Shown: one piece after another, positions 49,284 to 60,904 of the stretch
Layout of the letters: the number at the start of each line of letters is the position of its first letter
How positions within the stretch are numbered: position 1 is the stretch's first letter
From: Loxodes magnus
Taxonomy: Eukaryota > Ciliophora > Karyorelictea > Loxodida > Loxodidae
Direction of reading: 5' to 3'
Length of the DNA: 64,000 bases
Assembly (NCBI GenBank): GCA_946699065.1
Contig: CAMPDV010000199.1
Coordinates: 372,001 to 436,000 of the forward strand
Notes under the pieces: model-generated
What the model was told of the DNA's origin: nothing
The model's input: only the letters and a program-made list of their open reading frames with translations
The model's database searches: none
Translations under genes and position numbers: made by a program

Positions 49284-50501
49284 ATGAAAATTTTCCAAAG
49301 GTCGAGAAATTTTTCTTAGCGTATTTCTAAGGAAGAACTACTCCTTCTTAAAGAAACCGCTTTTAAATTCTGCAAAGATACTATCAATCCAATTGCAAGT
49401 GAGATAGATAAATCTTAGAATTATAATTTCAAACCTTTGATATAGAAATTAGGAGAACTTGGATTTTTGGGTGTGACTATTCCTAGTTAATATGGAGGAA
49501 GTGAACTTGGATTTTAAGAGCATTTGCTTATAACAGAAGAAATCTTCAGATCAAGTGGATCAGCTGGATTAGCTTATTTATCTCATAGTCATTCTTTAAT
49601 CCATGCAATTGAGGCTTTTGGAAGTGAAGAGTAAAAGAATGTTTATCTTCCTGCTTTGAGTAAAGGTGAAATTATTGGAAGTTCAGCTCCTGCTAAAGAA
49701 ATTGGAAAAGAAAGCAAATCCTTCCAGTTAACTTATACAAAGAAGCAAGACCGTTATGTTCTCAATGGAAAGACTCCATGGTTTATCAATGCATTGTCAG
49801 CTGATCTATTTTTGACTTATGCTGCCAATTAGAATTAAAAAGATTTTACAGCCTTTTTAATAGATACGAGAGTAAATCCAGTTAAAGATACCTAGGAATT
49901 CAAAAAGATTGGATGCAAAGGCGTTAATTCAAGTAGTGTTATACTAAAAAACTTTGAAATTAGTGAATAAAGTGTACTAGGTGATGGTATGGAAGTAATG
50001 CAAAAACTGAGTAATAGCTCAGGTGCCTTTTATAGTTCCGGACTAGTAGGAATAATGCAAGCAGCATTAGATTGTGCTCTTCCATATTGTGCTGAAAGAA
50101 AGTAATTTAACTAGCCAATAGGAAATTTCTAGTTGGTATAAAGCCTAATTACTGATATATACACAAGTCTATTGTTTTCTAGGTCTTATGTAGCAAAAAT
50201 TGGTTAAGATCTAGATCTTAAAACTAGCAAAACGCAAGATGTCACTGCATGTCATACTTTTACTGCCAGAGAAGCAGTAAAAGCATGTATCAAAGCAATT
50301 CAATGTTTAGGAGGTTATGGTTACATCGAAGAATTTCCGACTGGAAGATATTTAAGAGACAGCAAGATGTTAGAAATTTTCGGAGGCATTGAAAGACATA
50401 AATTCAACATGATTGGAACAGCTGCTTTACTGGATTACCTAGAAGTTCCAGAAGTTTAGAATTAGGGAAGATAAAATAAAGAATGTCACGCTCATTAATG
50501 A
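49284..50501 (+). CDS. Divergent acyl-CoA dehydrogenase family protein
   Basis: 405 aa, no intron, stop TGA 50499-50501. The N-terminus MKIFQRSRNFSQRISKEEL looks like a mitochondrial presequence. The acyl-CoA dehydrogenase fold is complete in order: LGELGFLGVTIPSQYGGSEL, middle beta domain, FNQPIGNFQLVQ, and C-terminal ADTH core (CLGGYGYIEEFPTGRYLRDS). It most resembles the isovaleryl-CoA dehydrogenase group. But the usual catalytic Glu (EGT motif) is Gly in LEIFGGIERHKF. The helix-G position used by isovaleryl- and long-chain enzymes is also not Glu (LSNSSGAFYSSGLVGIMQ). The flavin loop (SEPxAGSD in relatives) reads SAPAKEIGKES. It may be inactive, or use another base. FAD binding is not shown. 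Confidence 0.8.
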
Positions 50502-50688
50502 ACTTAATTAATATTTCTAAGCTAATTATATAACCAAATTCGCTTATTTATAAATTAAATTTCGAATTCCTTCTTAATTGAAAAATTAGCTAAGCTTAGA
50601 TTTTTCTTTTATATTCTTCAGATTCATTGAAAGAAAATAATAAGTTAGTCATTAATTTAACTAATAGTAAATATTAATAAAAATAATA

Positions 50689-51891
50689 TCATTTGTTCAT
50701 TATTACAAGCTAATTCCTACTTCTTTCTATGCTTGAAGTCTAATTAAGCGATTGTGATTTCAGACTTAAATTTTATTATCCTTCTATGCTTAAAACTTTA
50801 TGTGAGTTATGAGAAACTTCAAATGCTCTTTTTTTCGTTCTTCATTTTATCAAATTTTTTTTAAACTTAACTGATGTTTCTGTATCATTTTCATGTTTTT
50901 CTCTTTAAGTTAAACTAAATTTACTAGGTTCTTCATTTTGATAGTTTTTAGGTTATCTTGAAGTATCAATATTAATCTAAAACTTTTGCTATTTTTATAA
51001 ATTTTGATTTGGTTGGATCTTATGGATAATTCTGAAAATCTAATTGTTGCTACCGTTATTCCTGCAACTTTTAGGAGTTAAATAATTGCATGGTTCATAA
51101 TTTAAATTTCTAAGGTTTAGATTAAAAGCAGAAATCGGAGTTTTCTATTAACAGCTATTAGCGTTTTTGAGCTAGATAGGCTTTAGAAGAGAATGACGCT
51201 GATTGACAATTTAAACCTCACTCACTAGATTCGACTGATTCTTTTCTTCAAAAGAAAAATCTACTTAATTATTTGTCTCAGTTGTCATATTTTTAGAAGT
51301 CTAATGGGAAAAATGGTTTGCATTGTACATGTTACTAGTGTTATTAGTCTGAGACAGTTCATTATTAGTTTATTATTGCTAGTAATATACCATTGCAAAA
51401 TCATTATTCTACTTGATTTTAATCCTTTTAAGTGACTTTTTTAAAGGTTATCCATTGAATATCTTTTTGAAATGCATTATTTAAAGGCATTTCTTCGCTT
51501 TTCTCTAAACTTCATCTAAATTAATTTAGGAGAATTTTCCAAGCTGGCATATTTAACTACTTTGATCTTTAGTTGACTTTACTTTCTATCTTTCTTCTTG
51601 TTGCTTTTTGATTTGATCCTTATCTTAGAAACATGGTGTTTCTATCTATATCTAAATTGACTTTCTAATTCCTATCGAGTTCTTTCTTTTAGGTGTTTCA
51701 AGCCCGTTCATTTTCTGTTTTGGAGAAATCAAATGATTTGGCTTGATAGGAGTTAACTCACTACTTTCCTAATTTAAATTCCTTTTTGTATTACTTTATG
51801 GATGAGAAAGGCTTTACTCAATTGAAAAAGAATCATTTTAGAAATCCAAATGCTTCTAAATAAAGCATCCTTTATAGTTGCTTGGCTTCAT
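50689..51891 (-). CDS. Ser/Asn/Gln-rich protein, unknown
   Basis: 400 aa, one exon. Start MKPSNYKGCFIQKHLDFQ, stop TGA 50691-50689. Mostly disordered and basic: SSELTPIKPNHLISPKQKMN, PKRKNSIGIRKSIQIQIE, then a Lys-rich short helical segment around residues 140-175 (DEVQRKAKKCLQIMHFKKIF). The C-terminus is Ser-rich (QSLNQTSSIERSRNQ). A TGA 49 codons before the end lies in coding-like sequence and is read as Trp. It ends ~190 bp from the dehydrogenase gene on the other strand (tail to tail). No family recognised. Confidence 0.65.
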
Positions 51892-52191
51892 TTATAGTTA
51901 TTAACTAATAACTTAATCATCAAACTCCAGTAAATTAAACAAGGAACTAATTATTAAAATAACATTCATATATAGTAATGCTATTAGAAAGCTATCCAAA
52001 TATACATCTCTATCATTATAAAGTCCTAAACTAAACCTACTCTTTAGAACATCTACTAAAGGTGATAGCATCCATATAATATTATGCTTTAGAAGTAGTT
52101 TACAGTAGAATCACTTACTCCTGATTTTTTATAATATTAAGATAATTAATACTAATAATAGAATAATTTAAGGCATTTAAAAAGAGTAACA

Positions 52192-53019
52192 ATGATGTTT
52201 AATTTAATACTATTTAGCATGAATAGAAACCTCAGTCTTCATAATTATGGTGCTTTTACATTATTTAAAAAGTTTGCTAATTTTTCTTAGTTTTTTCTTT
52301 TAGAAGCAGAACTATCTTGAGTGAGGCAATTCATTATTTCTATATAAAAATGCACTTCTAACTTTAAAGGCGGAATTTACTTAAAGGCTTTAAGTGACAA
52401 GTAAATTTATTTAGTAGTTTTAAATTATAAATAGTCAAGTCATTTAGCTTATTTTTGTACTATATTTAGAAATAGTTCCACTTTGCATTTGATTAGAATA
52501 AGCATTAATTGCATGATGATTAATAGTTGCTTTTAGGATATTTCTCTAAAGTTTCCTTTACAATCCAACTTTAAGTTTTTCCCTAAATTATCTACCTTTC
52601 AACTTTTAGATCTGAGATTCAAAGATTTTCATAAAGCCTAATTTAACTAATTTATATTTTGCATTTACATTTTTTCTTCTTATAAATAATCTTCATTACG
52701 AACTTATATTGATAAATAAATAATTAAAAAAAGGAATTTGGAAAAGATTGGCATATTATAAAAGCTTATAATGTATATATGCTAAAAAGTACATATTTAA
52801 ACTAAAGGATAAATACAAAACGTTAAAGAGATAGCATAATTATTAATAGTCTCTCAAGTATATGCGATATACTTATTATAAAATATCTACTTTATAGAAC
52901 TCATTTCACTTTTATTTAGTCTTAATGCAACTATTTCATAATAGTTAATGATTCTCTTTAAGATTATATATTAATTTCATTTATGGCTAAAAGCTATAAG
53001 AATGAGACTTCTATATTGA
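52192..53019 (+). CDS. Possible gene, unknown
   Basis: 275 codons with a single internal TGA (52318-52320), otherwise open for >230 codons, which is longer than chance usually allows here. Start MMFNLILFSMNRNLSLHNY. Composition is rich in Leu, Ile, Phe and Lys (LSTFQLLDLRFKDFHKAQF, then QNVKEIAQLLIVSQVYAIYL). It could be an F-box/LRR-like or membrane protein, but I see no signature. Confidence 0.3.
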
Positions 53020-54484
53020 AGATTAGCTTATAGATAGTTAGTTAAGTGGATATATAGATTTCTTTATAGCTTTTAAGGATTTAAAATAATAAAATTAAGA
53101 TTTATAAACTGGGAAAATAGATATTTTATTTAAAATTGCTGCTTAATTTCCTAATATCAGCTTTCTTCATTAGCTCTACTTCTCTTCTCTACCAAAATTC
53201 TAATTATGATAATTCAAGTTTCTAGCAAATTCCTGACTTAAAAAAAGTAAAAGCGATATAATAATTTATATTAAGCAGCTCTAGTTTATAACTTGATAAA
53301 TAACTAAATGATTGTATAAAGATTTAATCTACTAATTATTTTTAATAGTATAAGAAACATTTTATATATCATAGTCAAATATGATTTTTATTATATTATT
53401 AATTAACTACAAATGTGATATAGCTGGTTAGCTACTTTAATGCTTATTTATACAAATCGTTCAAATAAAAATAAAGGAAATATTAATAAATTCCGATAGA
53501 TTAAATACCATTTCAAATATTGAAGCTTTTTGAGTGAAAATATTTATAATTATTAAATGTAGTGTCTCACTATGACAATAAGTGTATAATATGGAATCAA
53601 AAGAAAACATCAGAATTTATAAAACATTTTTAAGCTTCAATTTGATAAAAGATTTATTTAAGTTGGATTAATTTAAATCTCTTTTAAAATAGCATTAAAT
53701 TACTCTAGTTGCAACTTTAAATTTCCTTCATAAAGTGTAATATAAATAAGAGTGCTTCAAGAAATAAATAGAACTTAAAAATTAAAAAGACAGGATTTGT
53801 GTTAAAAGATTGCTCTACTATTTAGAATATACACTAATCTATAAATAAAATTAAAAGAAAGCTAAATTGCTAATTATCATATTCAAGTAATGCTTTGCTA
53901 AGCAAATAAAATTTTGTTTAAATGAAATGTATACATATCAATTAAAAAAGCTTTAATAATCTTCATTAAGATAAGGCTATATCTGGATATATATCACTCC
54001 AAACGGTGCTATATTAAATCTACGTTAAATAAAAAATACTTTATTAGGAAGTTAAATAAAGGACTTAGCCTTTAATATAAAAAATAAACTTTATTAAGCA
54101 TGCTTTCTAGATATAAATTGAATTCATTTAGTATATGTGGGAATTCTAAAAAGGCAAATATTACTTATAATTTGAATAAATAAATTCAGAAAAAATTCTG
54201 GAAATATATTATTCTCAAAATGTATTAATTACATTTTTACACTATTAAAAAAATTAAATTAAACAAAATCTTTAGATTATTTGGTTCTAATTCAGATCAA
54301 ATTTAAAATGAAACAACAAAATTTATTAAAAATAACATTAAAATTCACATAATTAATTTAAAATTTTTCTTTATTTCTACAATATTAAATAATTTTTTAT
54401 TATTCCCTTATTAGGAAATTTAAAGTTTATTTAAAATAAATTTATTTTAGCATATTCAATAATGTTTGCAACTTTTTTATTCTT
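53020..54484. other. AT-rich intergenic DNA with change in composition
   Basis: No gene seen. From about 53.4 kb on, the TAGCT/AGCTA words so common in the gaps further left become rare, and the sequence becomes plain A/T runs that continue into the element-rich right end. Confidence 0.4.
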
Positions 54485-54510
54485 TATAAAATAAATAAAT
54501 TAATAGATTG

Positions 54511-54552
54511 GATTATAGAGCGCGTAGCACTCTCGTTGGTGCGCAGCTCTTT
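54511..54552 (+). repeat. Left terminal inverted repeat, family A
   Basis: GATTATAGAGCGCGTAGCAC followed by TCTCGTTGGTGCGCAGCTCT; pairs with 55484-55523. Confidence 0.8.
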
Positions 54553-55483
54553 AAATTAATTTTATTTAATGTCGAAAAAAAAATTTTAGTTCTCTCTATC
54601 CTTGTTTTCTCTTCCTGCAGTACGTCCCTGTAATTTTTCCTTCCAAAGTATGGGATGCAATATGCGATTACGGGTACATTTCCCCAATTTATGATGAAGA
54701 AAGTTTCTTCCTGGCATTCAGAGTTCTCCTGCTTGTCGCATCATCCTTCTCTTGTTATTTGCTTCTCTTCCTCCGATTTATTCTCCGTCTGCGCTCATCT
54801 TTTAGTTGCCTTGCTGGGCCTCCAAGCAGCATCCGAAGGAAAGGGCTTTCCACCCTATTTAAATTATATAATAATATATTAATGTGGAATCATTTTATTT
54901 TGTTTTTCACGAAAAGTTATTTTAAAATTATTACTATTTTTCATACATTCAGCTTTTATCTTATCTCTTTACTTCTCCTCTTATACTCTATCTTTTCATC
55001 AATTAGTAACATCAACATCTCACTAGAAACAAAAGATCTATTTCCTGTATCAATTCAATCTACAGTAAATATATTTGACTTTCTAATTTCATTTTCTTAT
55101 AATTCCTAAATTTTATTAAACGCCATATCAATAAACGTTTTTTGCTACTTCTTAATTTTTTTTAATGCTGTCCTAAAATTGATTAAACTTTTATTAATTT
55201 AGTTTTTGTTTTTCTGTCTTTTAAAAGTTGGTTAAATATTTATACATGTTCATTGGAGCCAAATCTACATTCTTTTTGGAATATTTAAAGAATAATATAA
55301 TTTTTTAAATAACATTTTTTTATCTTTTCCAGTATACCTTTTATAGAATCATTTATATTTGCGTCTATTTATATTCTTAGCTTTATTTCTATAAATCATA
55401 CATTATTTTCAAATTTATAATTACCTCAGAAAAATAATTTTAAGAGGATTATATGAAGAAACGGATATATATTGAAATATGGA

Positions 55484-55523
55484 AAGAACTGCGCAGCAAC
55501 GAGATGTTACGCGCTCTATAGTC
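55484..55523 (-). repeat. Right terminal inverted repeat, family A
   Basis: The reverse complement reads GACTATAGAGCGCGTAACAT then CTCGTTGCTGCGCAGTTCTT, with about five differences from the left copy. Confidence 0.8.
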
Positions 55524-55584
55524 AAATTTATTTATTTATAAATCCAAATTAAAAAAAATTGTCTGGCTTTACTATTATTAAATA

Positions 55585-56241
55585 ATGTGCTTTGAAGCTT
55601 TAAGGTGGATAACTATCTTTCTTCTTAATATTGCATACAGTTATATATTATGTGATTCTTTACTAACTATAGTTCTGCATAATTAACAAATAGATCTATC
55701 TATTAGATATTTTCTTTTAGTAGCTATGCCGCTTCACTACAATTTGCTAGCAACCTAAAAAGACTGCATATTTCTTGCTTCCTATTATATATATAATTTG
55801 GTTGATTGCTACTGTCAGTTAGATTTCTAAACTAGACAGCATGGATAAGAGTGAACGGGTGAAAAGGGATAAGCCTAACTTATAAATGGTTCATGCTAGA
55901 TTAAAAGTTTGACTGATTGTATGATACCTCCTAGATCCGGATAAAATTTTCTGCCAATTTATGTCATATAAAAAGACAAAAGATAAATGGAAGAAGTAAT
56001 GACAAGGAAGAAGAATATAATTATAATTTTCTATAACTGGAATCTATTTATGAAATTTTGTTTTCGTTTGAAAAAATTTCAAGAATTATGATAACATGAG
56101 ACTTCTCATTTTGAGAAAATTAAGTGTTTCTAGATTGAATCAAGATAGAGCCAAGACTAAATCAATAAAGATTAGAGAATATAAGTAAAAATATTTCTAA
56201 ATTCAGAGAACACTAATAATTATTTTAAAATTAATTAGTGA
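55585..56241 (+). CDS. Possible secreted or membrane protein
   Basis: Start MCFEALRWITIFLLNIAYSY, a signal-peptide-like or TM start. In frame to TGA 56239-56241 (218 codons), with TGAs at 55852-55854 and 56089-56091 that may be Trp or the real stop. The first 89 codons (YFLLVAMPLHYNLLATQKDC, then CYCQLDFQTRQ) have several Cys and hydrophobic segments. It starts 40 bp beyond the family A element. Coding status is uncertain. Confidence 0.4.
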
Positions 56242-57124
56242 CAAACCAATCAAAGGTGACATCACGCTAATTTATTTATTTGTTTAATTTTATTTATTAT
56301 TGATTCCTATACAATTTTGATATCTTGAATAAAATTTTATATTTATCAGCTTCTATATCTTTGGCAAGTTATCAGTTTCTGAATTCTTCCTATGAATTTC
56401 ACACTGCTGTGGGACTTAATTGCGTTTTGTATTATTTTTTAATTTCTACTCCATTTAATTATTTTAATATTATTACCTAATTATTGAGCTATGATTTTCC
56501 ATAGAACATCTTGAATAACTTTCAAATGAGAAACTATTTTCTTCGCTATTCCATATAGTCAAAAATCAATTTCTGTACCTAGTTGAGCAGCGATTTTCTT
56601 CTAAATAGTAGCATTTTTTATCATAAATAGAATTAAAATTTTGCAAATTAGAGTTCATTTTCAACTATTTCGCTTTAAGCACAAAATGTTCCATCTAATA
56701 ATTCTCTTAATGATTCACTCTAAATAATTTCTAATTTGATTATTATGATATATCTCACTATTTCTTTCATAAATGTTATACATTCAATAAAATAATATTA
56801 TATTTTTGAGAATTCCTTTATTCTTTATTCATGGTGCTTTTAGAATAAAATGCTTCTTAAATTTATTGTTCCAAATTCTTAAATTCTCTTACTCTTTCAA
56901 TCTCAATTTAGTTAATTCTAGTAGTTTCAGTTTCCTCTTTAGTTTTCCTTTCCATACAATACATTTTATAATGCTTAAATAATCTTGTAACCTTAATTTT
57001 TTTAATTAGTTTCTAGTTCATCGTGCTATTTATTTATAACTTGTATATGAATTAAAATAAAAAGCTTTACATGTCATAAAATAATCTAAATTTAATTGAC
57101 AATTTTTATACTATATATCATAAA
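56242..57124 (-). other. Reverse-strand coding-like region, unresolved
   Basis: From an ATG near 56963 (MYCMERKTKEETETTRINQ) leftward to about 56290, coding-like stretches appear in different frames (SLRELLDGTFCAQSEIVENE; KKIAAQLGTEIDFWLYGIAK; VIQDVLWKIIAQQLGNNIK). It is either an intron-containing gene or a decayed element gene. No domain is recognised and no model is offered. Confidence 0.35.
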
Positions 57125-57800
57125 ATGGATTAAACCTCTTCTAAAAAATCTAAAATTTTTAGTCATTAACTACGAAAAGAAGATATAATAACTATTTTTG
57201 GAGAATAAGACCCTAAAATCTAGAGTTTCGGAATTGAATGAAAAAAATAAGGATTTAGGTATAAACCATTGTGAAGATACAATAAGAAAATAAGTAACTG
57301 AAAAAGGAATTAACAGCGAATCGGAAATGCAAGAGTTAAAATTTCAAGTTTACCTTACCTTAAAAATTAATAAAATAGAAAAACTAAAAAGATGGAAATC
57401 CTATGAGTATGAGAAGGACTAGAAACTTTATTACATTTAAAAGCAGAGAGATATAATAAGATGTTGATTCTGCAAGAGGAAAGAATACCTAGTAAGGAAA
57501 TGTTAGTAGTTTAAGATTAAATAAAGAACAGAAAAAAATAATTTGAAGATAACTGAGTCAAATATATTGCATGAGAGAAGGTTAATTTAATTGAAGAAAA
57601 TATTATCAAGAAATGGAATTAAATAAATAAAAAAACGGAAGAGAATAATAGAATAATGAGGAAAATATTAAAAGAAGCTACATGACATACAGAACTAAAG
57701 TAGGAATAAAAAGATGAAGACTGAGCCGAATAAAAAAGAAGAACAAGAAATCATTGAGCAAATACGCAGGAAAAAACAGAAATTTTATTAGAAATAAAGT
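57125..57800 (+). other. Coiled-coil coding-like region, unresolved
   Basis: Begins with MDQTSSKKSKIFSHQLRKED and continues with Lys/Glu-rich helical stretches in more than one frame (CEDTIRKQVTEKGINSESEM; ILQEERIPSKEMLVVQDQ). It may be an old element gene in an element-rich region. The pieces are not joined here. Confidence 0.35.
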
Positions 57801-58140
57801 TTAATTCAAGATAATTAATTTTTAGATTTGAATTATTGAATACTAATAAAAATCATAATGACTAATTTTATAGCAATATAACTTCTAAAATATAATTTTA
57901 TCATGAAATAGATATTGATTGTATCTGAACATGATAAAATTGAAATATCTGAAGAAAATATTAGGAAATTAAACGACGATGTGAATTATAAGTTTAACTA
58001 ATATATTATCTCTTTTAAATTACAATATAATGTAGATTTAGTATAGATAAATAAGAATAATTATGTTAAAAATAAAAAATATTAAATTCAAATTTATAGA
58101 TATATATTATAAGCAAAATTTTTTTAAATTCATTAATTTT
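57801..58140. other. AT-rich spacer, nothing seen
   Basis: Plain A/T-rich sequence up to the left arm of the long inverted-repeat structure. Confidence 0.4.
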
Positions 58141-58440
58141 AACTACAAGAGTTTTGGGGATCGGAAACTCTTTTCCAGCTATACGATCCTACGCTCTCTT
58201 TTTTAAGAATACCGGGATATCCTGTTTTGTTCCAGACACAGCTTGCCAGGGAGCTTCTACCTCTATGAGAATCCAGGCTTCAAGGTCTTACCAATAGCAA
58301 GATAATCTTGAAGACAACGCTTCCTTCAGAAAACGACTCTGACTAGGGACTTTCTCAGACACAGGAAAGGAATTTGATTCTTTAGAAAACTTAGTCCAGA
58401 AGGACAATCTCTGCTCTCACCTTCTTTCTAATTATAAGTA
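58141..58440 (+). repeat. Left ~300-bp arm
   Basis: GC-richer than its surroundings; pairs with 60905-61214. It starts AACTACAAGAGTTTTGGGG. One readable frame is shared by both arms (PSENDSDQGLSQ.QERN). Confidence 0.75.
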
Positions 58441-58503
58441 AAATTTTTATTATTCTTCTATTTAATATCCATTTAAAATTATCTTGATATAAATAAATAA
58501 AGA

Positions 58504-58900
58504 TGATTATAGAGTGCGTAGCACCTCATTGTTGCACAACTCTTTCAATATTAATATTTAATATTAAAAATGTTCTTATGCTTCTTGTTTTCATTTTATT
58601 CATCCAATGAGTTTGTCGGTACCTCCAAATGGGAAATTTTCCTATTAAAAATTATTATTAAATATTTAATCAAATACTCCAGTCTTCTTGAATATGGCCC
58701 AAATAAGAATTAGTCATTAGTAGATCCGACAGTCAAACTTTCATAATGCTAGCGAAAACTCTCTGGCAAGTTAGGTTTTTCTCTTCTGAGTTTGTCCACT
58801 CTTCCCCGTGGTGGCATCTAATGTGCGATTACTCGCAACGCAGTATTCACTGTACCAGATTACCTACTAGTTTTCCTGACTGCGGTCGACATCCATTTTT
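58504..58900 (+). repeat. ~400-bp repeat block, copy 1
   Basis: Begins TGATTATAGAGTGCGTAGCA (a family A-type head, preceded by ATAAATAAAT) and ends near GTCGACATCCATTTTTT. It matches 62361-62755 along its length: TATTAATATTTAATATTAAA, CTCCAGTCTTCTTGAATA, CCAAATAAGAATT, CATTAGTAG, GTGGTGGCATCTA. It lies just inside the left long arm. Confidence 0.75.
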
Positions 58901-59783
58901 TATAATAAATAAATTTATTAAATTTTATATGCCAACACATGACAATACTTTATTAATTACACTCTCGTTAAATTATAAAATAAAATAATTAGATCTTGAG
59001 ACTTAAGGAATTAAAAAATTTAGTAGTTAAAGAAGAGTAATAAAACTTAGATCCATTTAATTGTTTTAAAATTCTTTAATGCAAAAAAAATAGATTTGCT
59101 ACTTATTTTTTTAAATAATAGCAAATAAAATAGTCTAATTTTTTGACTTTTATAAATTGTCCACTTAAAAATTTAGTTTATTCTATACTCTTTAAAAATA
59201 TGATGGCTTATATTTAAGGTACTTTGATAAAATCGAAAACTACTTGATATTAAATTATCTCTACAAAAATAAAAACTTTCTATATAATAGGAAAATTAAG
59301 CATGCAATATAAATGCATTTATACAAGTTTAGATTATATAAAGACATTTAAAAATAAATTTTATATATATATCCTTAAATAATAGTTAGATAACTTCATT
59401 TCAAGCTTAATATAAAAATTGATTGATTTAAAAAATAAAAATGTTTAAATGTCAATTGACAAGACAAAACTATAATTAGTTATAATTTTCAAGAAAAATT
59501 ATAATTAATCTAATGATATTTATGCTATTAATAAATCTAATTATTTTTTATTTATATGGTGGAATTTTATCTATGTTCAAAATTCTTTTTTAATTGATTA
59601 AGTAAATTTTTAAACTAATTAGATTATAAAATTTATAAATTAGTTTCATAGCTTCTAAATATATTATTATAGAATTATTTAATAACTATGTTTGAAATTT
59701 TAATATTTTATATGAAGGAGTTTAAATATCTATTCAAGTTTAAACGTAATTTTATTTATTTATTACAGGTTACAAAGAATAGT
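58901..59783. other. AT-rich interior of the inverted-repeat structure
   Basis: Plain A/T-rich sequence, nothing identifiable. Confidence 0.4.
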
Positions 59784-60317
59784 ATGATAAAATAATTAAA
59801 CAATTTATGAGATATTCCCTATATAACAAAGAATAAAGAAATACATAGTGATTAATAGAATGAGATAAATATAGATATAAAAGGGAAGCCAGCTGATTAT
59901 AGAGAATTAAATCTTTAATAAAAAAATATTTATCTTACGACATAGCCAACTGAATCGAAAGAGTAGAAGTAACTAGAAACAAGTGAGAAATTAAGATAAA
60001 ATTAGAATTAATTAAAGTTAATAGAATTAAATAAAATTAATGAACTTGAAGAACATAAGTAAATAGATCAGAGTAGTAATTGTTCTTATACAATCAAGGA
60101 AAAATTGTTTCTTCCTAGTAATAAGAAATAAAATTTTAAGGCTAAAAGGCATAGAATTCGTTAAACTCTTTTATATAAACTATTTTAAGATTTAAAAATT
60201 CATCTAATTAAATACAATAATTTGAAATATATTATTATCAATTCTGCATTATTAAAACATATTAGAATTAATTAAAACTCAGACTTAAATTTATATTACT
60301 AATTTATAAAATGCTGA
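59784..60317 (+). CDS. Element-borne coiled-coil protein, unknown
   Basis: 177 aa. Start MIKQLNNLWDIPYITKNKE (one TGA read as Trp), stop TGA 60315-60317. The middle is a Gln/Lys/Glu/Leu helical stretch (QLKLIELNKINELEEHKQID), then a basic segment (KQNFKAKRHRIRQTLLYK). It sits between the long inverted arms, so it probably belongs to that element. It is too short for a transposase, and no catalytic motif is seen. Confidence 0.4.
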
Positions 60318-60904
60318 TCAATTCTTTATTTTTACATATTAGGTTTTTCCACTCAACTTTATTTTTAACTTTAAAATAAAGTTAAAAAATATGTTAGTCT
60401 AACTTTTTTGCTAAGTTGTTAATAAACATTTATTATATTTAGAACAATATTCAACTTTTATTAACTTAATAAAAAATTTTATAAATCAGCGAATTGTATC
60501 AAATAGTTTTAAAGCATAAATAAATTTTCCTTAAATATCAGATTCAGAAATATATTCCAAAAGCTTTCAAGAATATTTTAATCGCTATTTAACTTACATT
60601 TCCTTTATCTTTCTAATATAATGATAGCCTAGACATTTATTTTTATTTACTTTAAGTTTTAGAATTTATGTTTTCATATAAAAAATTTTGGATGGTTTTA
60701 TCTTATTTTAGTCAAGATTTAAAAGCTGACGAGATTTTTACAATTTAATTTATTTAAAAAAAATAAAATAGATAATAATAATTTACAAATATTGCTGTTC
60801 TATTTTTGGTATATTTCTTCTTTTGATAATAGATAAATTGAATATGTAGTAAATATAAATAAATATTTAAATAAGTTCTTCTTTAATATAAAATAAAATT
60901 TAAA
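60318..60904. other. AT-rich, nothing seen
   Basis: Plain A/T-rich DNA up to the right arm. Confidence 0.4.

Larger units (their letters stand above)
54485..55545. mobile_element. ~1.05-kb element with terminal inverted repeats (family A)
   Basis: Ends carry imperfect inverted repeats of ~40 bp: left 54511-54552 (starts GATTATAGAGCGCGTAGCAC), right 55484-55523, whose reverse complement starts GACTATAGAGCGCGTAACAT. Flanking ATAAATAAATT is also inverted, so the true ends lie a little further out. Inside is a GC-richer, C/T-rich block (54600-54860) and AT-rich filler. No transposase-like frame is recognised; the short open frames inside look incidental. It resembles a non-autonomous MITE-like DNA element. 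Similar heads occur at 58504 and 62361. Confidence 0.65.

Noticed and set aside
54655-55109. Two overlapping standard-code frames
   Set aside because: Both sit inside the family A element, in the C/T-rich block, with no protein-like conservation.
58780-58900. tRNA-like A/B box signals in the 400-bp block
   Set aside because: Only weak matches with wrong spacing and no cloverleaf; not called as tRNA or SINE.
58746-58988. Standard-code frame of 80 codons
   Set aside because: Lies in the 400-bp repeat block; the other copy at 62361 does not keep this frame by eye.
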